A stretch of 64,000 nt of DNA from Mycetohabitans rhizoxinica HKI 454. Lineage in GTDB: Bacteria; Pseudomonadota; Gammaproteobacteria; Burkholderiales; Burkholderiaceae. Positions 17,936 to 28,070 of the stretch are shown in pieces (positions within the stretch are counted from its first letter, which is position 1; each line of letters begins with the position of its first letter). Location of the stretch: the NCBI RefSeq assembly GCF_000198775.1, contig NC_014722.1:409638-473637 (forward strand), written 5' to 3'. Both the position numbers and the translations under genes were made by a program. The notes beneath the pieces were generated by a model. The model worked only from the letters and a program-made list of their open reading frames with translations, had not been told where the DNA came from and made no database searches.

Positions 17936-18152
17936 TTGGCTGGGCGGTGGCGAGCGCCATTGACGAAATCCAGGGTGTACGTGTCTTAAAGCGCCTTATA
18001 GCAAAGTGTAGGTCAGCGCCGCCGGGCACTCAATCTATTTGCGGTGAACATACGGGAATTCGTGTAACACATGCGGAAAATCATGTAACGGTATATTGCA
18101 ACGCCACGGTGGCCACGCCATACGGCGCTGTGCCACGACTTTTTACGGCGGG
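17936..18152. other. Non-coding stretch upstream of the grpE promoter
   Basis: Lower GC than its neighbours and free of convincing genes. It contains a single GCACTC half-site (about 18026) but no partner to make a CIRCE operator. No terminator hairpin with T-run was found. Confidence 0.5.
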
Positions 18153-18182
18153 CTATTGAAAAGGCCTGCTGCGACCCCATGT
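18153..18182 (+). promoter_or_regulatory. Sigma-32 (heat-shock) promoter of grpE
   Basis: CTATTGAA (18153-18160), a 14-base spacer and CCCCATGT (18175-18182) match the sigma-32 consensus (CTTGAA, 13-17 bases, CCCCATNT) closely. Initiation near 18190 would give about a 95-base leader before grpE. Confidence 0.75.
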
Positions 18183-18283
18183 CGATTGCGCAACCACGGT
18201 TTCCCGTGTGCTGGCGCCCGTTGGGCCGACCGGGCGCGGGAACAGCCGAATCGAACCATTGACTGAAATTGACCACGGCCATC

Positions 18284-18910
18284 ATGGAAGAGAAGCAAGC
18301 AAGCCAGCATCGCCCCGCATCGGATACGGAACCCGCCGGCAACGGCACGCAAACGGCGCAGGACGCACAGGTGCAACCGGCCGAGGCTCAGCGCAAGGAC
18401 GCCGCGGCGGCACAGCCGGGCGCCGACAATGGGCAATTGGGCGAGGCCCATGCCGCCGCCGAAGCCAACGCGCTCGAGCAAGCGCAGGCCAAGATCGCCG
18501 AGTTGCAAGAGAGTTTCCTGCGCGCCTGCGCGGAGACCGAGAACGTGCGGCGGCGCGCGCAGGACGACGTCGCTAAGGCGCACAAGTTCGCGATCGAGAG
18601 TTTTGCCGAACACCTGCTGCCGGTCGTTGACAGCCTGGAGGCTGCGTTGGCGGACAACGCCGGCGACTTGGCGAAGGTGCGCGAGGGCGTCGAGCTGACG
18701 TTGCGCCAATTGTCGAGCGCGCTGGAGAAGGGGCGCGTCGTGCAGATCAATCCGATCGGCGAGAAATTCGACCCGCACCGGCACCAGGCGATTTCGATGG
18801 TGCCGGCCGAGCAGGAGGCCAACACTGTGGTCAGCGTGTTGCAAAAAGGCTACGTGATTGCCGACCGCGTGCTGCGCCCAGCGCTGGTTACCGTGGCCGC
18901 GCCTAAGTGA
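18284..18910 (+). CDS. grpE: Nucleotide exchange factor GrpE
   Basis: Releases ADP from DnaK to reset the chaperone cycle. 208 residues: an Ala/Gln/Glu-rich unstructured N-terminus (1-60), a long helix ([32 protein letters not shown]...), and the C-terminal beta-wing with [12 protein letters not shown]...[25 protein letters not shown], the family hallmark. ATG 18284 is used; an in-frame TTG five codons earlier is possible. It is headed by a sigma-32-type promoter and followed by dnaK. Confidence 0.95.
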   Translation: MEEKQASQHRPASDTEPAGNGTQTAQDAQVQPAEAQRKDAAAAQPGADNGQLGEAHAAAEANALEQAQAKIAELQESFLRACAETENVRRRAQDDVAKAHKFAIESFAEHLLPVVDSLEAALADNAGDLAKVREGVELTLRQLSSALEKGRVVQINPIGEKFDPHRHQAISMVPAEQEANTVVSVLQKGYVIADRVLRPALVTVAAPK

Positions 18911-18956
18911 GTGCGGCCGGCGTTTGGCCATGGCAAAGTCCGTGTGCACGCCAGGG

Positions 18957-18986
18957 TATTGAAATCAGCGCTGTTGCACCCACGTT
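18957..18986 (+). promoter_or_regulatory. Probable sigma-32 promoter of dnaK
   Basis: TATTGAAA (18957-18964), a 14-base spacer and CCCACGTT (18979-18986). The -35 part is the same as in the grpE promoter; the -10 part is weaker (CCCACGTT versus CCCCATNT). It lies 70 bases before the dnaK start. Confidence 0.5.
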
Positions 18987-19057
18987 GTGGGCAGACGTGA
19001 ATGAATGACCGCGTGCTGCGCGGGTCTAGCTAGATCAAAGCCAGGAGATTAGTAAAA

Positions 19058-20995
19058 ATGGGCAAGATTATCGGGATCGACCTCGGTACCACGAATTCGT
19101 GCGTGGCGCTGATGGAAGGCAACCAGGTGCGGGTGATCGAGAACTCGGAAGGCGCGCGCACGACGCCTTCGATTATCGCGTATATGGACGATGGCGAGAT
19201 TTTGGTTGGCGCGCCGGCCAAGCGTCAGTCCGTGACGAATCCGAAAAACACGCTGTTTGCCGTCAAGCGGCTGATTGGCCGTCGTTTTGAAGAGAAGGAA
19301 GTGCAGAAGGACATCGGCCTGATGCCTTACCAGATCATCAAGGCGGACAATGGTGACGCGTGGGTACAGGTGCGCGACAAGAAGCTCGCGCCGCCGCAGA
19401 TTTCCGCCGAAGTGCTGCGCAAGATGAAGAAGACGGCCGAGGATTACCTCGGCGAGCCGGTGACTGAAGCGGTGATCACCGTGCCGGCGTACTTCAACGA
19501 CAGCCAGCGGCAAGCCACGAAGGACGCGGGCCGCATCGCTGGCCTGGACGTGAAGCGGATCATCAACGAGCCGACTGCCGCGGCGCTCGCATTCGGACTG
19601 GACAAATCCGGGAAGGGCGATCGCAAGATCGCGGTCTATGACTTGGGCGGTGGCACGTTCGACATCTCGATCATCGAGATCGCGGACGTGGACGGCGAAA
19701 TGCAATTCGAGGTGTTGTCGACCAACGGCGACACGTTCCTCGGTGGTGAGGACTTCGACCAGCGGATCATCGACTACATCATCGGTGAATTCAAGAAGGA
19801 GCAGGGCGTTGACCTGTCCAAGGACGTGCTCGCGCTGCAACGGCTGAAGGAAGCGGCCGAAAAGGCCAAGATCGAGCTGTCGAGTTCGGCACAAACCGAA
19901 ATCAACCTGCCGTACATCACGGCGGACGCGTCCGGCCCGAAGCACTTGAACCTGAAGGTTACCCGCGCGAAGCTGGAGGCGCTGGTCGAGGAGCTGATCG
20001 AGCGCACGATCGAGCCGTGCCGCATCGCGATCAAGGACGCGGGTGTGAAGGTCGGTGACATCGATGACGTGATCCTAGTGGGCGGCATGACGCGGATGCC
20101 GAAGGTGCAGGACAAGGTCAAGGAGTTCTTCGGCAAAGAGCCGCGTCGCGACGTGAACCCGGACGAGGCGGTCGCGGTCGGCGCGGCGATCCAGGGCCAG
20201 GTGCTCTCCGGCGACCGCAAAGATGTGCTGCTGCTGGACGTGACGCCGCTGTCGCTGGGCATCGAGACGCTGGGCGGCGTGATGACGAAGATGATCAACA
20301 AGAACACGACGATCCCGACCAAGCACACGCAGGTGTACTCGACGGCCGACGATAACCAGTCGGCGGTGACAATCAAGGTGTTCCAGGGCGAGCGCGAGAT
20401 GGCGGTCGGCAACAAGCTGCTGGGCGAGTTCAATCTGGAGGGCATCCCGCCCGCGCCGCGCGGCGTGCCGCAGATCGAAGTGACGTTCGACATCGACGCG
20501 AACGGCATCTTGCACGTGCATGCGCGTGACAAGGGCACGGGCAAGGAGAACAAGATCACGATCAAGGCCAATTCAGGCCTGTCCGAGGCTGAGATCGAGA
20601 AGATGGTGAAGGATGCCGAGGCGAACGCCGAGGAGGATCACCGTCTGCGTGAGTTGGCCGACGTGCGCAACCAGGGTGACGCGCTGGTGCACAGCACGAA
20701 GAAGGCGCTGTCCGACTACGGCGACAAGATCGACGCGAGTGAGAAGAGCGCGATCGAGGCTGCGCTCAAGGAACTGGAGGAAGCGCTGAAGAGCGCGTCC
20801 GACAAGGCGCAGGTCGAGGCGAAGATCGAGGCGCTGTCGAAGGTGTCGCAAAAGCTCGGTGAGAAGATGTACGCCGACATGCAGGCCCAGGCGGGTGCGG
20901 CTGGAGCCGCGCCCGACGCGCAGTCCGCTGCGCCGTCCGGCAAGGCCGAGGACGACGTTGTTGACGCTGACTTCAAGGAAGTGAAGAAGGACTGA
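19058..20995 (+). CDS. dnaK: Molecular chaperone DnaK (Hsp70)
   Basis: ATP-dependent chaperone working with DnaJ and GrpE in the cytoplasm. The 645-residue protein has all three Hsp70 signatures: [13 protein letters not shown] (5-17), [13 protein letters not shown] (about 194-206) and [14 protein letters not shown] (about 335-348). The substrate-binding domain follows, and the C-terminus ends in the acidic [12 protein letters not shown] type tail. Ribosome site AGGAG (19043-19047) lies 10 bases before the ATG. Gene order grpE-dnaK-dnaJ is typical of betaproteobacteria. Confidence 0.98.
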   Translation: MGKIIGIDLGTTNSCVALMEGNQVRVIENSEGARTTPSIIAYMDDGEILVGAPAKRQSVTNPKNTLFAVKRLIGRRFEEKEVQKDIGLMPYQIIKADNGDAWVQVRDKKLAPPQISAEVLRKMKKTAEDYLGEPVTEAVITVPAYFNDSQRQATKDAGRIAGLDVKRIINEPTAAALAFGLDKSGKGDRKIAVYDLGGGTFDISIIEIADVDGEMQFEVLSTNGDTFLGGEDFDQRIIDYIIGEFKKEQGVDLSKDVLALQRLKEAAEKAKIELSSSAQTEINLPYITADASGPKHLNLKVTRAKLEALVEELIERTIEPCRIAIKDAGVKVGDIDDVILVGGMTRMPKVQDKVKEFFGKEPRRDVNPDEAVAVGAAIQGQVLSGDRKDVLLLDVTPLSLGIETLGGVMTKMINKNTTIPTKHTQVYSTADDNQSAVTIKVFQGEREMAVGNKLLGEFNLEGIPPAPRGVPQIEVTFDIDANGILHVHARDKGTGKENKITIKANSGLSEAEIEKMVKDAEANAEEDHRLRELADVRNQGDALVHSTKKALSDYGDKIDASEKSAIEAALKELEEALKSASDKAQVEAKIEALSKVSQKLGEKMYADMQAQAGAAGAAPDAQSAAPSGKAEDDVVDADFKEVKKD

Positions 20996-21158
20996 GCGAA
21001 GCGGCGGTGGCAGCCGGTGGACGGGACGCGAGGCGTGCCGCGTCCACCGCACTGGCCACCTATGTGCTATCGTGCACCGCAGCACGGTGGTGAAGACAGC
21101 GCGCCTGGCGGGCTTAGCAGCTCTCCGGGCCTATTTTGTTTTGTGGCATTGACTCGAT

Positions 21159-22286
21159 ATGGCCAAACGAGACTACTACGACGTGCTGGGTGTCGCCAAG
21201 AATGCGTCCGATGACGACATCAAGAAGGCGTATCGGAAGCTGGCAATGAAGTACCACCCGGACCGCAATCCTGGCAACAAGGATGCGGAAGAGCATTTCA
21301 AGGAGGCGAAGGAGGCCTACGAAATGCTGTCCGACTCGCAGAAGCGTGCCGCGTACGATCAGTACGGCCATGCGGGTGTCGACCCGAACATGGGCGCCGC
21401 GGGCGCACAAGGCTTTGGCGGCTTCGCCGATGCGTTCGGCGACATTTTCGGCGATATCTTTGGACAAGCCGCAGGCGGCGGCCGGCGGGCCGGCCCGCAG
21501 GTGTACCGCGGCGCGGACCTGCGCTACAGCATGGAGATCACGCTGGAGCAGGCCGCACATGGCTATGAGACGCAAATCCGCGTACCGAGTTGGGCATCGT
21601 GCCAGGTATGCCGTGGCTCCGGCGCGAAGCCGGGCACCAAGCCCGAGACGTGCCCGACCTGCCATGGGCAGGGCCAGGTGCGCATGTCGCAGGGTTTCTT
21701 CAGCATCCAGCAGGCGTGTCCAAAGTGCCACGGCACTGGGACGTACGTTCCGGAGCCGTGCGCTCATTGCCACGGCGTCGGCAAGGTTAAGGAAAACAAG
21801 ACGCTGGAGGTGAAGATTCCGGCCGGCATCGACGAGGGGATGCGGATCCGTTCTGCCGGCAACGGCGAGCCGGGCATCAATGGCGGTCCGAACGGCGATC
21901 TGTATGTGGAGATCCACATCAAGCCGCACACCGTCTTCGAGCGTGACGGCGACGATCTGCATTGCCAGATGCCGATCGCGTTCACCACCGCGGCGCTGGG
22001 CGGCGAGATCGAGGTGCCGACGCTGGCCGGCAAGGCATCGTTCACCGTGCCAGAGGGCACGCAATCGGGCAAGACATTCCGTCTACGCGGCAAGGGCCTC
22101 AAGGGTTTGCGCTCGAGCCTGCCGGGCGACCTGTACGTGCACGTGCAGGTGGAGACGCCGGTCAAGCTGACCGATACGCAGCGTGACCTGCTGCGCCAGT
22201 TCGAAAAGTCGCTGGTCGAAGGGGGCGGGCGGCATAGCCCGCAGAGCAAGGGATGGTTCGATCGCGTGAAGAGCTTCTTCGAGTGA
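21159..22286 (+). CDS. dnaJ: Molecular chaperone DnaJ (Hsp40)
   Basis: Delivers substrates to DnaK and stimulates its ATPase. 375 residues: J-domain with KYHPDRNPG, whose HPD triad is at about residues 33-35; a Gly/Phe-rich linker ([18 protein letters not shown]); four zinc-finger repeats [32 protein letters not shown]; and the C-terminal peptide-binding domain. It follows dnaK by 163 bases. Its stop is one base before the pabBC start, so that gene is probably read from the same transcript. Confidence 0.97.
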   Translation: MAKRDYYDVLGVAKNASDDDIKKAYRKLAMKYHPDRNPGNKDAEEHFKEAKEAYEMLSDSQKRAAYDQYGHAGVDPNMGAAGAQGFGGFADAFGDIFGDIFGQAAGGGRRAGPQVYRGADLRYSMEITLEQAAHGYETQIRVPSWASCQVCRGSGAKPGTKPETCPTCHGQGQVRMSQGFFSIQQACPKCHGTGTYVPEPCAHCHGVGKVKENKTLEVKIPAGIDEGMRIRSAGNGEPGINGGPNGDLYVEIHIKPHTVFERDGDDLHCQMPIAFTTAALGGEIEVPTLAGKASFTVPEGTQSGKTFRLRGKGLKGLRSSLPGDLYVHVQVETPVKLTDTQRDLLRQFEKSLVEGGGRHSPQSKGWFDRVKSFFE

Positions 22287-22287
22287 C

Positions 22288-24201
22288 ATGATGGCAGCTG
22301 ATGCGGGGGCGGGGCGGGCTGCGGGCAACCCTGACAGCACCCGCGTGTTCGCGCTGCTCGACGACTGTGTGCCCGGCGAGGCGTTGGCCGATGCCCCTGC
22401 ATGCCGCTCGCGTCTCTATACGGCGTTCTCGCATGAGCGCACTTGCACCGATCCCGGTCGGCTCGATGCAGTGCTTGCCGAAGTCGATGCAGATCTGCGC
22501 ACGGGTCTGCATGCGTTGTTGCTTGCGGACTACGAATGGGGTGTACGGCTGCAATGCCCGGCCAAGCAGTCCGGCGGCGGTGCGCTGCGTATTCTTCTGT
22601 TCCGCGAGTTGCGCCGCCTGTCCTCGGAGCAGGTCGCAGCGTGGTTGCAGCAGCAGGACGGCGGCCGCGCGGATCCCGGGGTGGCTGGCATCGCGAACGT
22701 GCGCAGCAGCGTCACGCGTGACGCGTTCGACGACGCGATCACGCGCATTCATGCCGCATTGCGTGACGGCGATTCCTATCAAGTCAACTATACGTATCGG
22801 CTCGCGTTCGAGATGTTCGGCTCGGCGCCTGCGTTGTATCGACGCTTGCGGGCGCGCCAGCCGGTGCCGTTTGGCGCGTTGCTGGCGCTGCCCGACGGCA
22901 CCCATGTGCTGTCGTTGTCGCCCGAACTGTTCGTCGAGCATCGTGGCGGGACGATCGTCGCGCGGCCGATGAAAGGCACGGCGTCGCGTGCGAATGACAA
23001 GCAACTCGACGCGCGGCAAGCGCGGGCGCTGGCCGCCGACGAAAAGAACCGGGCAGAGAACCTGATGATCGTCGACTTGCTGCGCAACGATCTGGGTAAA
23101 ATCGCGCGGACCGGCTCGGTTCGCGTGCCCGCGCTGTTTGCGCTCGAGCCGTACGCGTCGGTGTGGCAAATGACGTCGACCGTGCACGCGCGCGTGCGTG
23201 ACGAGATCGGTTTTGCCGATGTGCTGCGGGCGCTTTTTCCGTGTGGCTCGATTACCGGCGCGCCGAAGGTTCGCACGATGGCGTTAATCGAGTCGATCGA
23301 GACGACACCACGCGGGTTGTATACTGGCGCGATCGGGTGGCTCGACCCGGCTGCCGACGCGCGTCCGCTCGGCGATTTTTGCCTGTCAGTGGCCATTCGC
23401 ACGTTGGTGTTGGAGCCGCGATCGACCTCCGGCATGGGCGCCAACGTGCAGGCGGGCACGCTCGGGGTGGGCGCCGGCATCGTGCTGGACAGCGTCGCGC
23501 ACGACGAATATCTCGAATGTGCATTAAAGGCTCGCTTCTTGACCGAGGCGGACCCCGGCTTCCAGTTGTTCGAGACAATGTATGCAACGCGGGAGGGCGT
23601 GCGGCATGAAGCTCTTCATGTTGCCCGTGTCGAGCGCAGCGCGCGCTATTTCGGCTTCCCGTTCGAGGCCGGCGTGTTTGCGGCGCGGCTTGCAAAGGCC
23701 TGTGCGGCGCTCGCGCCGGGCGGCGCCTATCGGATGCGCGCGACGCTGCGCAAGGACGGGGTCATCGACGTCAGCGCGGCGCCATTGCTCCCACTCGCGC
23801 CCGGTCCGGTGCGCGTGATGCTGGCGGCCGATCACGGCATGGCTGCCCCGTACCCGGATGATCCGTTGCTGCGTCACAAGACCACCTGCCGGGATGCCTA
23901 TGACCGGGCATGGCGACTCGCGGAAACTCACCACGCGTTTGACTTGTTGTTTTTCAATCGGCGTGGCGAGCTGACCGAAGGCGGCCGCAGCACGGTATTC
24001 GTGCGAATCGACGGCCGCTGGGTCACCCCGCCACTGGCCAGCGGCGTATTGCCCGGTGTCATGCGCTCGGTGCTGCTCGCGGACCCGGCGTGGCAGGCCA
24101 TCGAGCAGCCGATCACGCGCGCCGACTTTGAGCGCCGCGATGCGCTTGTTGTCTGCAATGCGCTGCGCGGCGTGATGCCGGCACAATTGCTTCGCTTTTA
24201 G
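22288..24201 (+). CDS. pabB: Fused aminodeoxychorismate synthase component I and aminodeoxychorismate lyase (PabB-PabC)
   Basis: Makes p-aminobenzoate for folate. The 637-residue protein joins two enzymes. The N-terminal part (about 1-420) is PabB/chorismate-binding: SYQVNYTYRL, LSLSPELFVEH, RPMKGTASR, AENLMIVDLLRNDLGKIA, CGSITGAPKV, GAIGW. The C-terminal part (about 425-637) is a PLP fold-type IV lyase like PabC: FQLFETMYATREG, HKTTCRDAYDRAW (PLP Lys region), LFFNRRGELTEGGRSTVFV. ATGs at 22288 and 22291 are tandem; the frame begins one base after dnaJ. The glutamine amidotransferase PabA is not in the window. Such fusions are known in Burkholderia relatives. Confidence 0.92.
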   Translation: MMAADAGAGRAAGNPDSTRVFALLDDCVPGEALADAPACRSRLYTAFSHERTCTDPGRLDAVLAEVDADLRTGLHALLLADYEWGVRLQCPAKQSGGGALRILLFRELRRLSSEQVAAWLQQQDGGRADPGVAGIANVRSSVTRDAFDDAITRIHAALRDGDSYQVNYTYRLAFEMFGSAPALYRRLRARQPVPFGALLALPDGTHVLSLSPELFVEHRGGTIVARPMKGTASRANDKQLDARQARALAADEKNRAENLMIVDLLRNDLGKIARTGSVRVPALFALEPYASVWQMTSTVHARVRDEIGFADVLRALFPCGSITGAPKVRTMALIESIETTPRGLYTGAIGWLDPAADARPLGDFCLSVAIRTLVLEPRSTSGMGANVQAGTLGVGAGIVLDSVAHDEYLECALKARFLTEADPGFQLFETMYATREGVRHEALHVARVERSARYFGFPFEAGVFAARLAKACAALAPGGAYRMRATLRKDGVIDVSAAPLLPLAPGPVRVMLAADHGMAAPYPDDPLLRHKTTCRDAYDRAWRLAETHHAFDLLFFNRRGELTEGGRSTVFVRIDGRWVTPPLASGVLPGVMRSVLLADPAWQAIEQPITRADFERRDALVVCNALRGVMPAQLLRF

Positions 24202-24232
24202 CTTCGCCTTCTTCGCCTTGAGCGACGTCGAT

Positions 24233-25051
24233 TCAGAACGTATGCTCTGCGGTGGGGAACGTCCGATCCTTGACCGCGCGCACGTAGGCCTGGACGGCTG
24301 CCTCGATCGATGGCTGGCCGGCCATGAAGTCCTTGACGAACCGGGGCCGCTTGCCAGGGAACACGCCGAGCATGTCATGCAACACCAGTACCTGACCCGA
24401 GCAGTCGACGCCGGCGCCGATGCCGATCGTCGGAATCGTCAGTGCCGCGGTGACCTGGGCCCCCAACGCGGCAGGGATCGCTTCGAGCACGACCATTTGC
24501 GCGCCGGCCTGCTCGAGCAATTGGGCGTCCTTTTTCAACTGTTCGGCCGCCAGATCGCTCTTGCCTTGGACCTTAAAGCCGCCGAACGCGTGCACCGACT
24601 GCGGCGTGAGCCCCAAGTGCGCGCAGACCGGCACCGACCGTTCGACCAGGAAGCGGATCGTCTCAGCAAGCCATGCACCGCCCTCAAGCTTGACCATCTG
24701 TGCGCCCGCCTGCATGAGCTTGACGGCGCTTGAATACGCGTCTGCTAGCGTACCGTAGCTGCCGAACGGCAAATCCGAGACGACCAGCGCGTTGCCGCGG
24801 CTGCCGCGCGCCACGCTGGCGGTGTGGTATGCGATATCCGCTACGCTGACCGGCAACGTTGTGGTCTGGCCCTGCAACACGTTGCCGAGCGAGTCGCCGA
24901 TGAGGAGCACGTCCACGCCCGCACGCTCGAGTAATGCCGCAAAGCTTGCGTCGTAGCACGTCAGCATCGCGATCGGCTCGCCGGCCTCACGCATCTGCTG
25001 AAGGCGCGGAACAGTGACGGCACGACGGCCAGAATTCTGCAGATAGCTCAT
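24233..25051 (-). CDS. panB: 3-methyl-2-oxobutanoate hydroxymethyltransferase (ketopantoate hydroxymethyltransferase)
   Basis: First committed step of pantothenate synthesis: transfers a hydroxymethyl group from methylene-tetrahydrofolate to 2-oxoisovalerate. The 272-residue protein has the PanB hallmarks [62 protein letters not shown] and IPTIGIGAG. Its start is supported by AAGGA about 10 bases upstream. It is the last gene of a minus-strand run HAD-pcnB-folK-kinase-panB and converges with pabBC. The metabolic theme (folate-dependent one-carbon transfer) fits the nearby folK and pabBC. Confidence 0.96.
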   Translation of the reverse strand: MSYLQNSGRRAVTVPRLQQMREAGEPIAMLTCYDASFAALLERAGVDVLLIGDSLGNVLQGQTTTLPVSVADIAYHTASVARGSRGNALVVSDLPFGSYGTLADAYSSAVKLMQAGAQMVKLEGGAWLAETIRFLVERSVPVCAHLGLTPQSVHAFGGFKVQGKSDLAAEQLKKDAQLLEQAGAQMVVLEAIPAALGAQVTAALTIPTIGIGAGVDCSGQVLVLHDMLGVFPGKRPRFVKDFMAGQPSIEAAVQAYVRAVKDRTFPTAEHTF

Positions 25052-25073
25052 AACAAATGATCCTTGGAGAGCG

Positions 25074-25766
25074 TCATCGCGCCGTGCCCTTCACCCATAC
25101 CGCCTTGCGGCCGCGCATCGATCCAATGTGCTTGACCAGCAAGTCCAGGTCTGCGTCAGATCCTGCCAGATCCAGATGGTCGGTATTGACGCTGAGCAGC
25201 GGCGCGTCGTCGTAGTGATAGAAAAATTCGCTGTACGCGTCGCACAATGCGCGCAGGTACGCATCGGTGATATGCGTCTCCATCGCAATCGCGCGCTTTT
25301 GAATCCGGGCGAACAGCGTTTCCGGACTGGCTTGAAGGTAGATCACGAGATCCGGCGCTGGCCGGGCGAGCGGCACGCGGGCGGCCAGCGCGCGATACAG
25401 CGTGAATTCGTCGTCGGGCAGCGTCAGGCGGGCAAACAACTCATCTTTCTGCGGCAGAAAGTCCGCGGCGAGTGGCGTGCCGCGCTGCCGCGCATCCGCT
25501 ATCGCGCGCATTTGCGTCTCACGCTGCAGCAGGAAGTCCAACTGCGCCGGTAACGCGTAGCGTGCGTTGTCGTGATAGAAGCGCTCGAGGAACGGATTGT
25601 CAGCCGCGCGCTCAAGCAGCGTTTGCATGGACCAGCGTGTTGCCAGTTGCGTCGCCAGCGTGGTCTTGCCGACGCCAATTGGCCCCTCGATCACCAGGTA
25701 GCCCAGGGGCGTATGCTGCGCCGGCGCATGGACGGTGAGCGGTGGCACAACAGCGGACGGGTTCAT
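25074..25766 (-). CDS. Deoxynucleoside kinase
   Basis: A 230-residue dNK-family kinase (the deoxyadenosine/deoxyguanosine kinase group). The P-loop [11 protein letters not shown] (about 27-37) is followed by the typical [15 protein letters not shown] segment, the [16 protein letters not shown] lid region and [23 protein letters not shown] 25766 is chosen because it overlaps the folK stop as ATGA, implying coupling. Substrate specificity cannot be told from the sequence. It lies 22 bases upstream of panB. Confidence 0.9.
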   Translation of the reverse strand: MNPSAVVPPLTVHAPAQHTPLGYLVIEGPIGVGKTTLATQLATRWSMQTLLERAADNPFLERFYHDNARYALPAQLDFLLQRETQMRAIADARQRGTPLAADFLPQKDELFARLTLPDDEFTLYRALAARVPLARPAPDLVIYLQASPETLFARIQKRAIAMETHITDAYLRALCDAYSEFFYHYDDAPLLSVNTDHLDLAGSDADLDLLVKHIGSMRGRKAVWVKGTAR

Positions 25767-26305
25767 CGGCGCGGCCCCGACTGGCCGCCCACGATCGCAG
25801 CGGCGACGCGTCGGAACGGACATTGGCAGGGATCGACCTTTTCGATGCGCTGCGACACAACGCCAGTCAGGTAACGGTCCGCACGGCCCAGCGCGGGAAT
25901 CTCGATCGCTGCGTCCAGTTCGAGTAGCGGCACTAGTGCGAACGCCCGCTCGGATAACCGTGGGTGCGGCACCGTCAGGTCGTGCTCGTCGAGTTGCACG
26001 GTGCCGTACAGCAGAATATCGATGTCTAGCGTCCGAGGTGCGTTCCGGTACGGGCGCTCGCGGCCGAAGTGATGCTCAATGCCGTGGCACAGGGCAAGCA
26101 GCTGCCGTGCGGCAAGCGTGGTATCGATCTTCACCACGCAATTGTAGAAGTCGTCGCCACCGGCATCGACCGGGGCAGTGCGGTACAGGCTCGATTTCGC
26201 AAGCACGGTGACGGGCGCCTGCTGCGCGAGGCAGACCACGGCGTCCTTCAGCGTCTGGCGCGCGTCGCCAAGGTTCGCGCCCAGGCCAAGATAGGCTACG
26301 GTCAT
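25763..26305 (-). CDS. folK: 2-amino-4-hydroxy-6-hydroxymethyldihydropteridine pyrophosphokinase
   Basis: Transfers pyrophosphate from ATP to the pterin in folate synthesis. 180 residues with the HPPK pattern: AYLGLGANLGD (4-14), SSLYRTAPVD, DFYNCVVKIDT, the signature RPYRNAPRTLDIDILLYG, and VPHPRLSERAFALVPLLEL. The stop overlaps the start of the kinase gene by four bases. pcnB ends 46 bases upstream. The pcnB-folK order is widespread in proteobacteria. Confidence 0.95.
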   Translation of the reverse strand: MTVAYLGLGANLGDARQTLKDAVVCLAQQAPVTVLAKSSLYRTAPVDAGGDDFYNCVVKIDTTLAARQLLALCHGIEHHFGRERPYRNAPRTLDIDILLYGTVQLDEHDLTVPHPRLSERAFALVPLLELDAAIEIPALGRADRYLTGVVSQRIEKVDPCQCPFRRVAAAIVGGQSGPRR

Positions 26306-26351
26306 GACGTCGACTCCTGCTGCATTTGATGGTCGGCGTGCGCGCAAGCCG

Positions 26352-28070
26352 CTAGGCGTCGCCGTTGCCACGTGGTTCGCCATCGGTCGGCGACGCGGCC
26401 TGCTGGGCACCTTCGCCAGGATCCTTGCGGTGGCGCGAGCCGCCACGGCGCCGGCGCTTGCGCGGCGAGCGCTCCTTGTCGCCCTGCGCCAGCAGCGCCT
26501 CGCGCGTGTCCGGATCGCCGGCGATGAAATCCGTCCACCATTGACCGACCGACGCGTCCAACTCGCCCGCCTCACAGCGTAGCAAGAGAAAATCATAACC
26601 TGCTCTGAACCGCTGGTGCTCCAGCAGCTTTAACGCGCTGCGGCCGGAGCGCTTTTCCAGTCGGGGCTGTAGCCCCCAGATTTCGCGCATGTCGGCGGTG
26701 TAGCGCTTCTGGATCGCGAGTTTTTCGGTCTGCTGGTCGAGCACGTCGTCCATGGCCCGATGCAGCGCCGGGATCGAATGTTCGCCGCCAGCCTCGTATT
26801 GTTGCCAGCGCAGTTGCATTTCGTGCCACAGCAGCGAGGCAAACAGGAACCCAGGTGAGACCGGCTTGCCCAAGCGCACGCGCTCGTCAGTATGGGTCAG
26901 CGCAAGCGTGATGAAACGCTCCCCGCTGGGCTGCTCGAGCACCACGTCCAACAGCGGCAACAGCCCATGGTGCAGACCCAGCGCGCGCAACTGCTTCAGG
27001 CAGCCGAGCGCGTGCCCGGACAGCAGCAGCTTGAGCATTTCGTCGAACAGCCGGGCCGCCGGCACGTTGTTGATCAGATCCGCCAACTTGGCGATCGGCG
27101 CATGCGTCGACGATTCGATCGTGAAGCCCAACTTGGCCGCGAAACGCACGACACGCAGCATCCTGACCGGATCCTCGCGAAAGCGGGTGGCTGGCTCGCC
27201 GATCATTCGCAGCACGCGGGCGCGAATGTCGTCCATCCCGCGATGGTAGTCGAGCACGGTCTGCGTCGCCGGATCGTAGTACATCGCGTTGACGGTGAAG
27301 TCGCGCCGCGTCGCGTCCTCGTGCTGTTCGCCCCAGACATTGTCGCGCAGCACGCGTCCGCTCGCGTCTACCGCATGCGTGCGCCGGTCCAACTCGCCGC
27401 GTCGCAGCTTGCGCGGTGGCGCGGCCGGCGCGCTGTCCGCGGATCCGACGTCAGCCGGCACCGCATCCATCAGCGCGCGGAACGTCGACACTTCGATGAT
27501 CTCCTGTCCAAACTGGACGTGGACGATCTGAAAACGCCGGCCGATCAGCCGGGCGCGGCGAAATAGCTTGACGACCTCGTCCGGTGTGGCGTCCGTAGCG
27601 ACATCAAAATCCTTCGGCGCGATATTGAGTAGCAGATCGCGCACCGCGCCGCCGACGATGAACGCACGAAAACCGGCTTGTTGCAGCGTGTCGGTGACGC
27701 GGATGGCATGGCGCGAGATCAGTGCCGGATCGATACGATGGATGTCGGCTGGCACGATCACCGGTACTTCGGCTTCGCCACCGGCAGCAGGTTGGCTGCC
27801 GGCATGACCACCGGCGGCTAAGGGGCGGCGGCGTGGCGTGTGGCGCGCTGGCTTGGGCGAGGCCAGTCTAGTGTCCTGTGCGGCCCGCGCGTCAGCCGGC
27901 GCGCTGCGCGGCTCGTCGCGCGCCGCGTTGCGCCGACGGCCTGTCGGGGCGATGCCCGGGTTGGCATGTGCGCCGCCTCGATCGGCGTCGGTGTCGTGCG
28001 CCGTGTCGGCCGGCGGGGTGGCATCGCCGCTACGCGAGCCGAACAACTTGCGGATGAATTTTGTAATCAC
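26352..28070 (-). CDS. pcnB: Poly(A) polymerase I
   Basis: Adds poly(A) tails to RNA 3' ends, promoting decay. The 572-residue protein carries the class II nucleotidyltransferase core: FIVGGAVRDLLLNIAPKDFDVATDATPDEV (about 138-167), RFQIVHVQFG, RRDFTVNAMYYD, and RFREDPVRMLRVVRFAAKLGF. Unusual for its length is a long low-complexity Arg/Ala/Pro-rich N-terminus (about 10-105) and a basic C-terminus (KERSPRKRRRRGGSRHRK), both likely disordered and RNA-contacting. The ATG overlaps the upstream HAD stop (ATGA). Confidence 0.93.
   Translation of the reverse strand: MITKFIRKLFGSRSGDATPPADTAHDTDADRGGAHANPGIAPTGRRRNAARDEPRSAPADARAAQDTRLASPKPARHTPRRRPLAAGGHAGSQPAAGGEAEVPVIVPADIHRIDPALISRHAIRVTDTLQQAGFRAFIVGGAVRDLLLNIAPKDFDVATDATPDEVVKLFRRARLIGRRFQIVHVQFGQEIIEVSTFRALMDAVPADVGSADSAPAAPPRKLRRGELDRRTHAVDASGRVLRDNVWGEQHEDATRRDFTVNAMYYDPATQTVLDYHRGMDDIRARVLRMIGEPATRFREDPVRMLRVVRFAAKLGFTIESSTHAPIAKLADLINNVPAARLFDEMLKLLLSGHALGCLKQLRALGLHHGLLPLLDVVLEQPSGERFITLALTHTDERVRLGKPVSPGFLFASLLWHEMQLRWQQYEAGGEHSIPALHRAMDDVLDQQTEKLAIQKRYTADMREIWGLQPRLEKRSGRSALKLLEHQRFRAGYDFLLLRCEAGELDASVGQWWTDFIAGDPDTREALLAQGDKERSPRKRRRRGGSRHRKDPGEGAQQAASPTDGEPRGNGDA

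Noticed and set aside
18020..18040. CIRCE operator upstream of grpE
   Set aside because: Only a single GCACTC half-site; no inverted partner at 9 bases.
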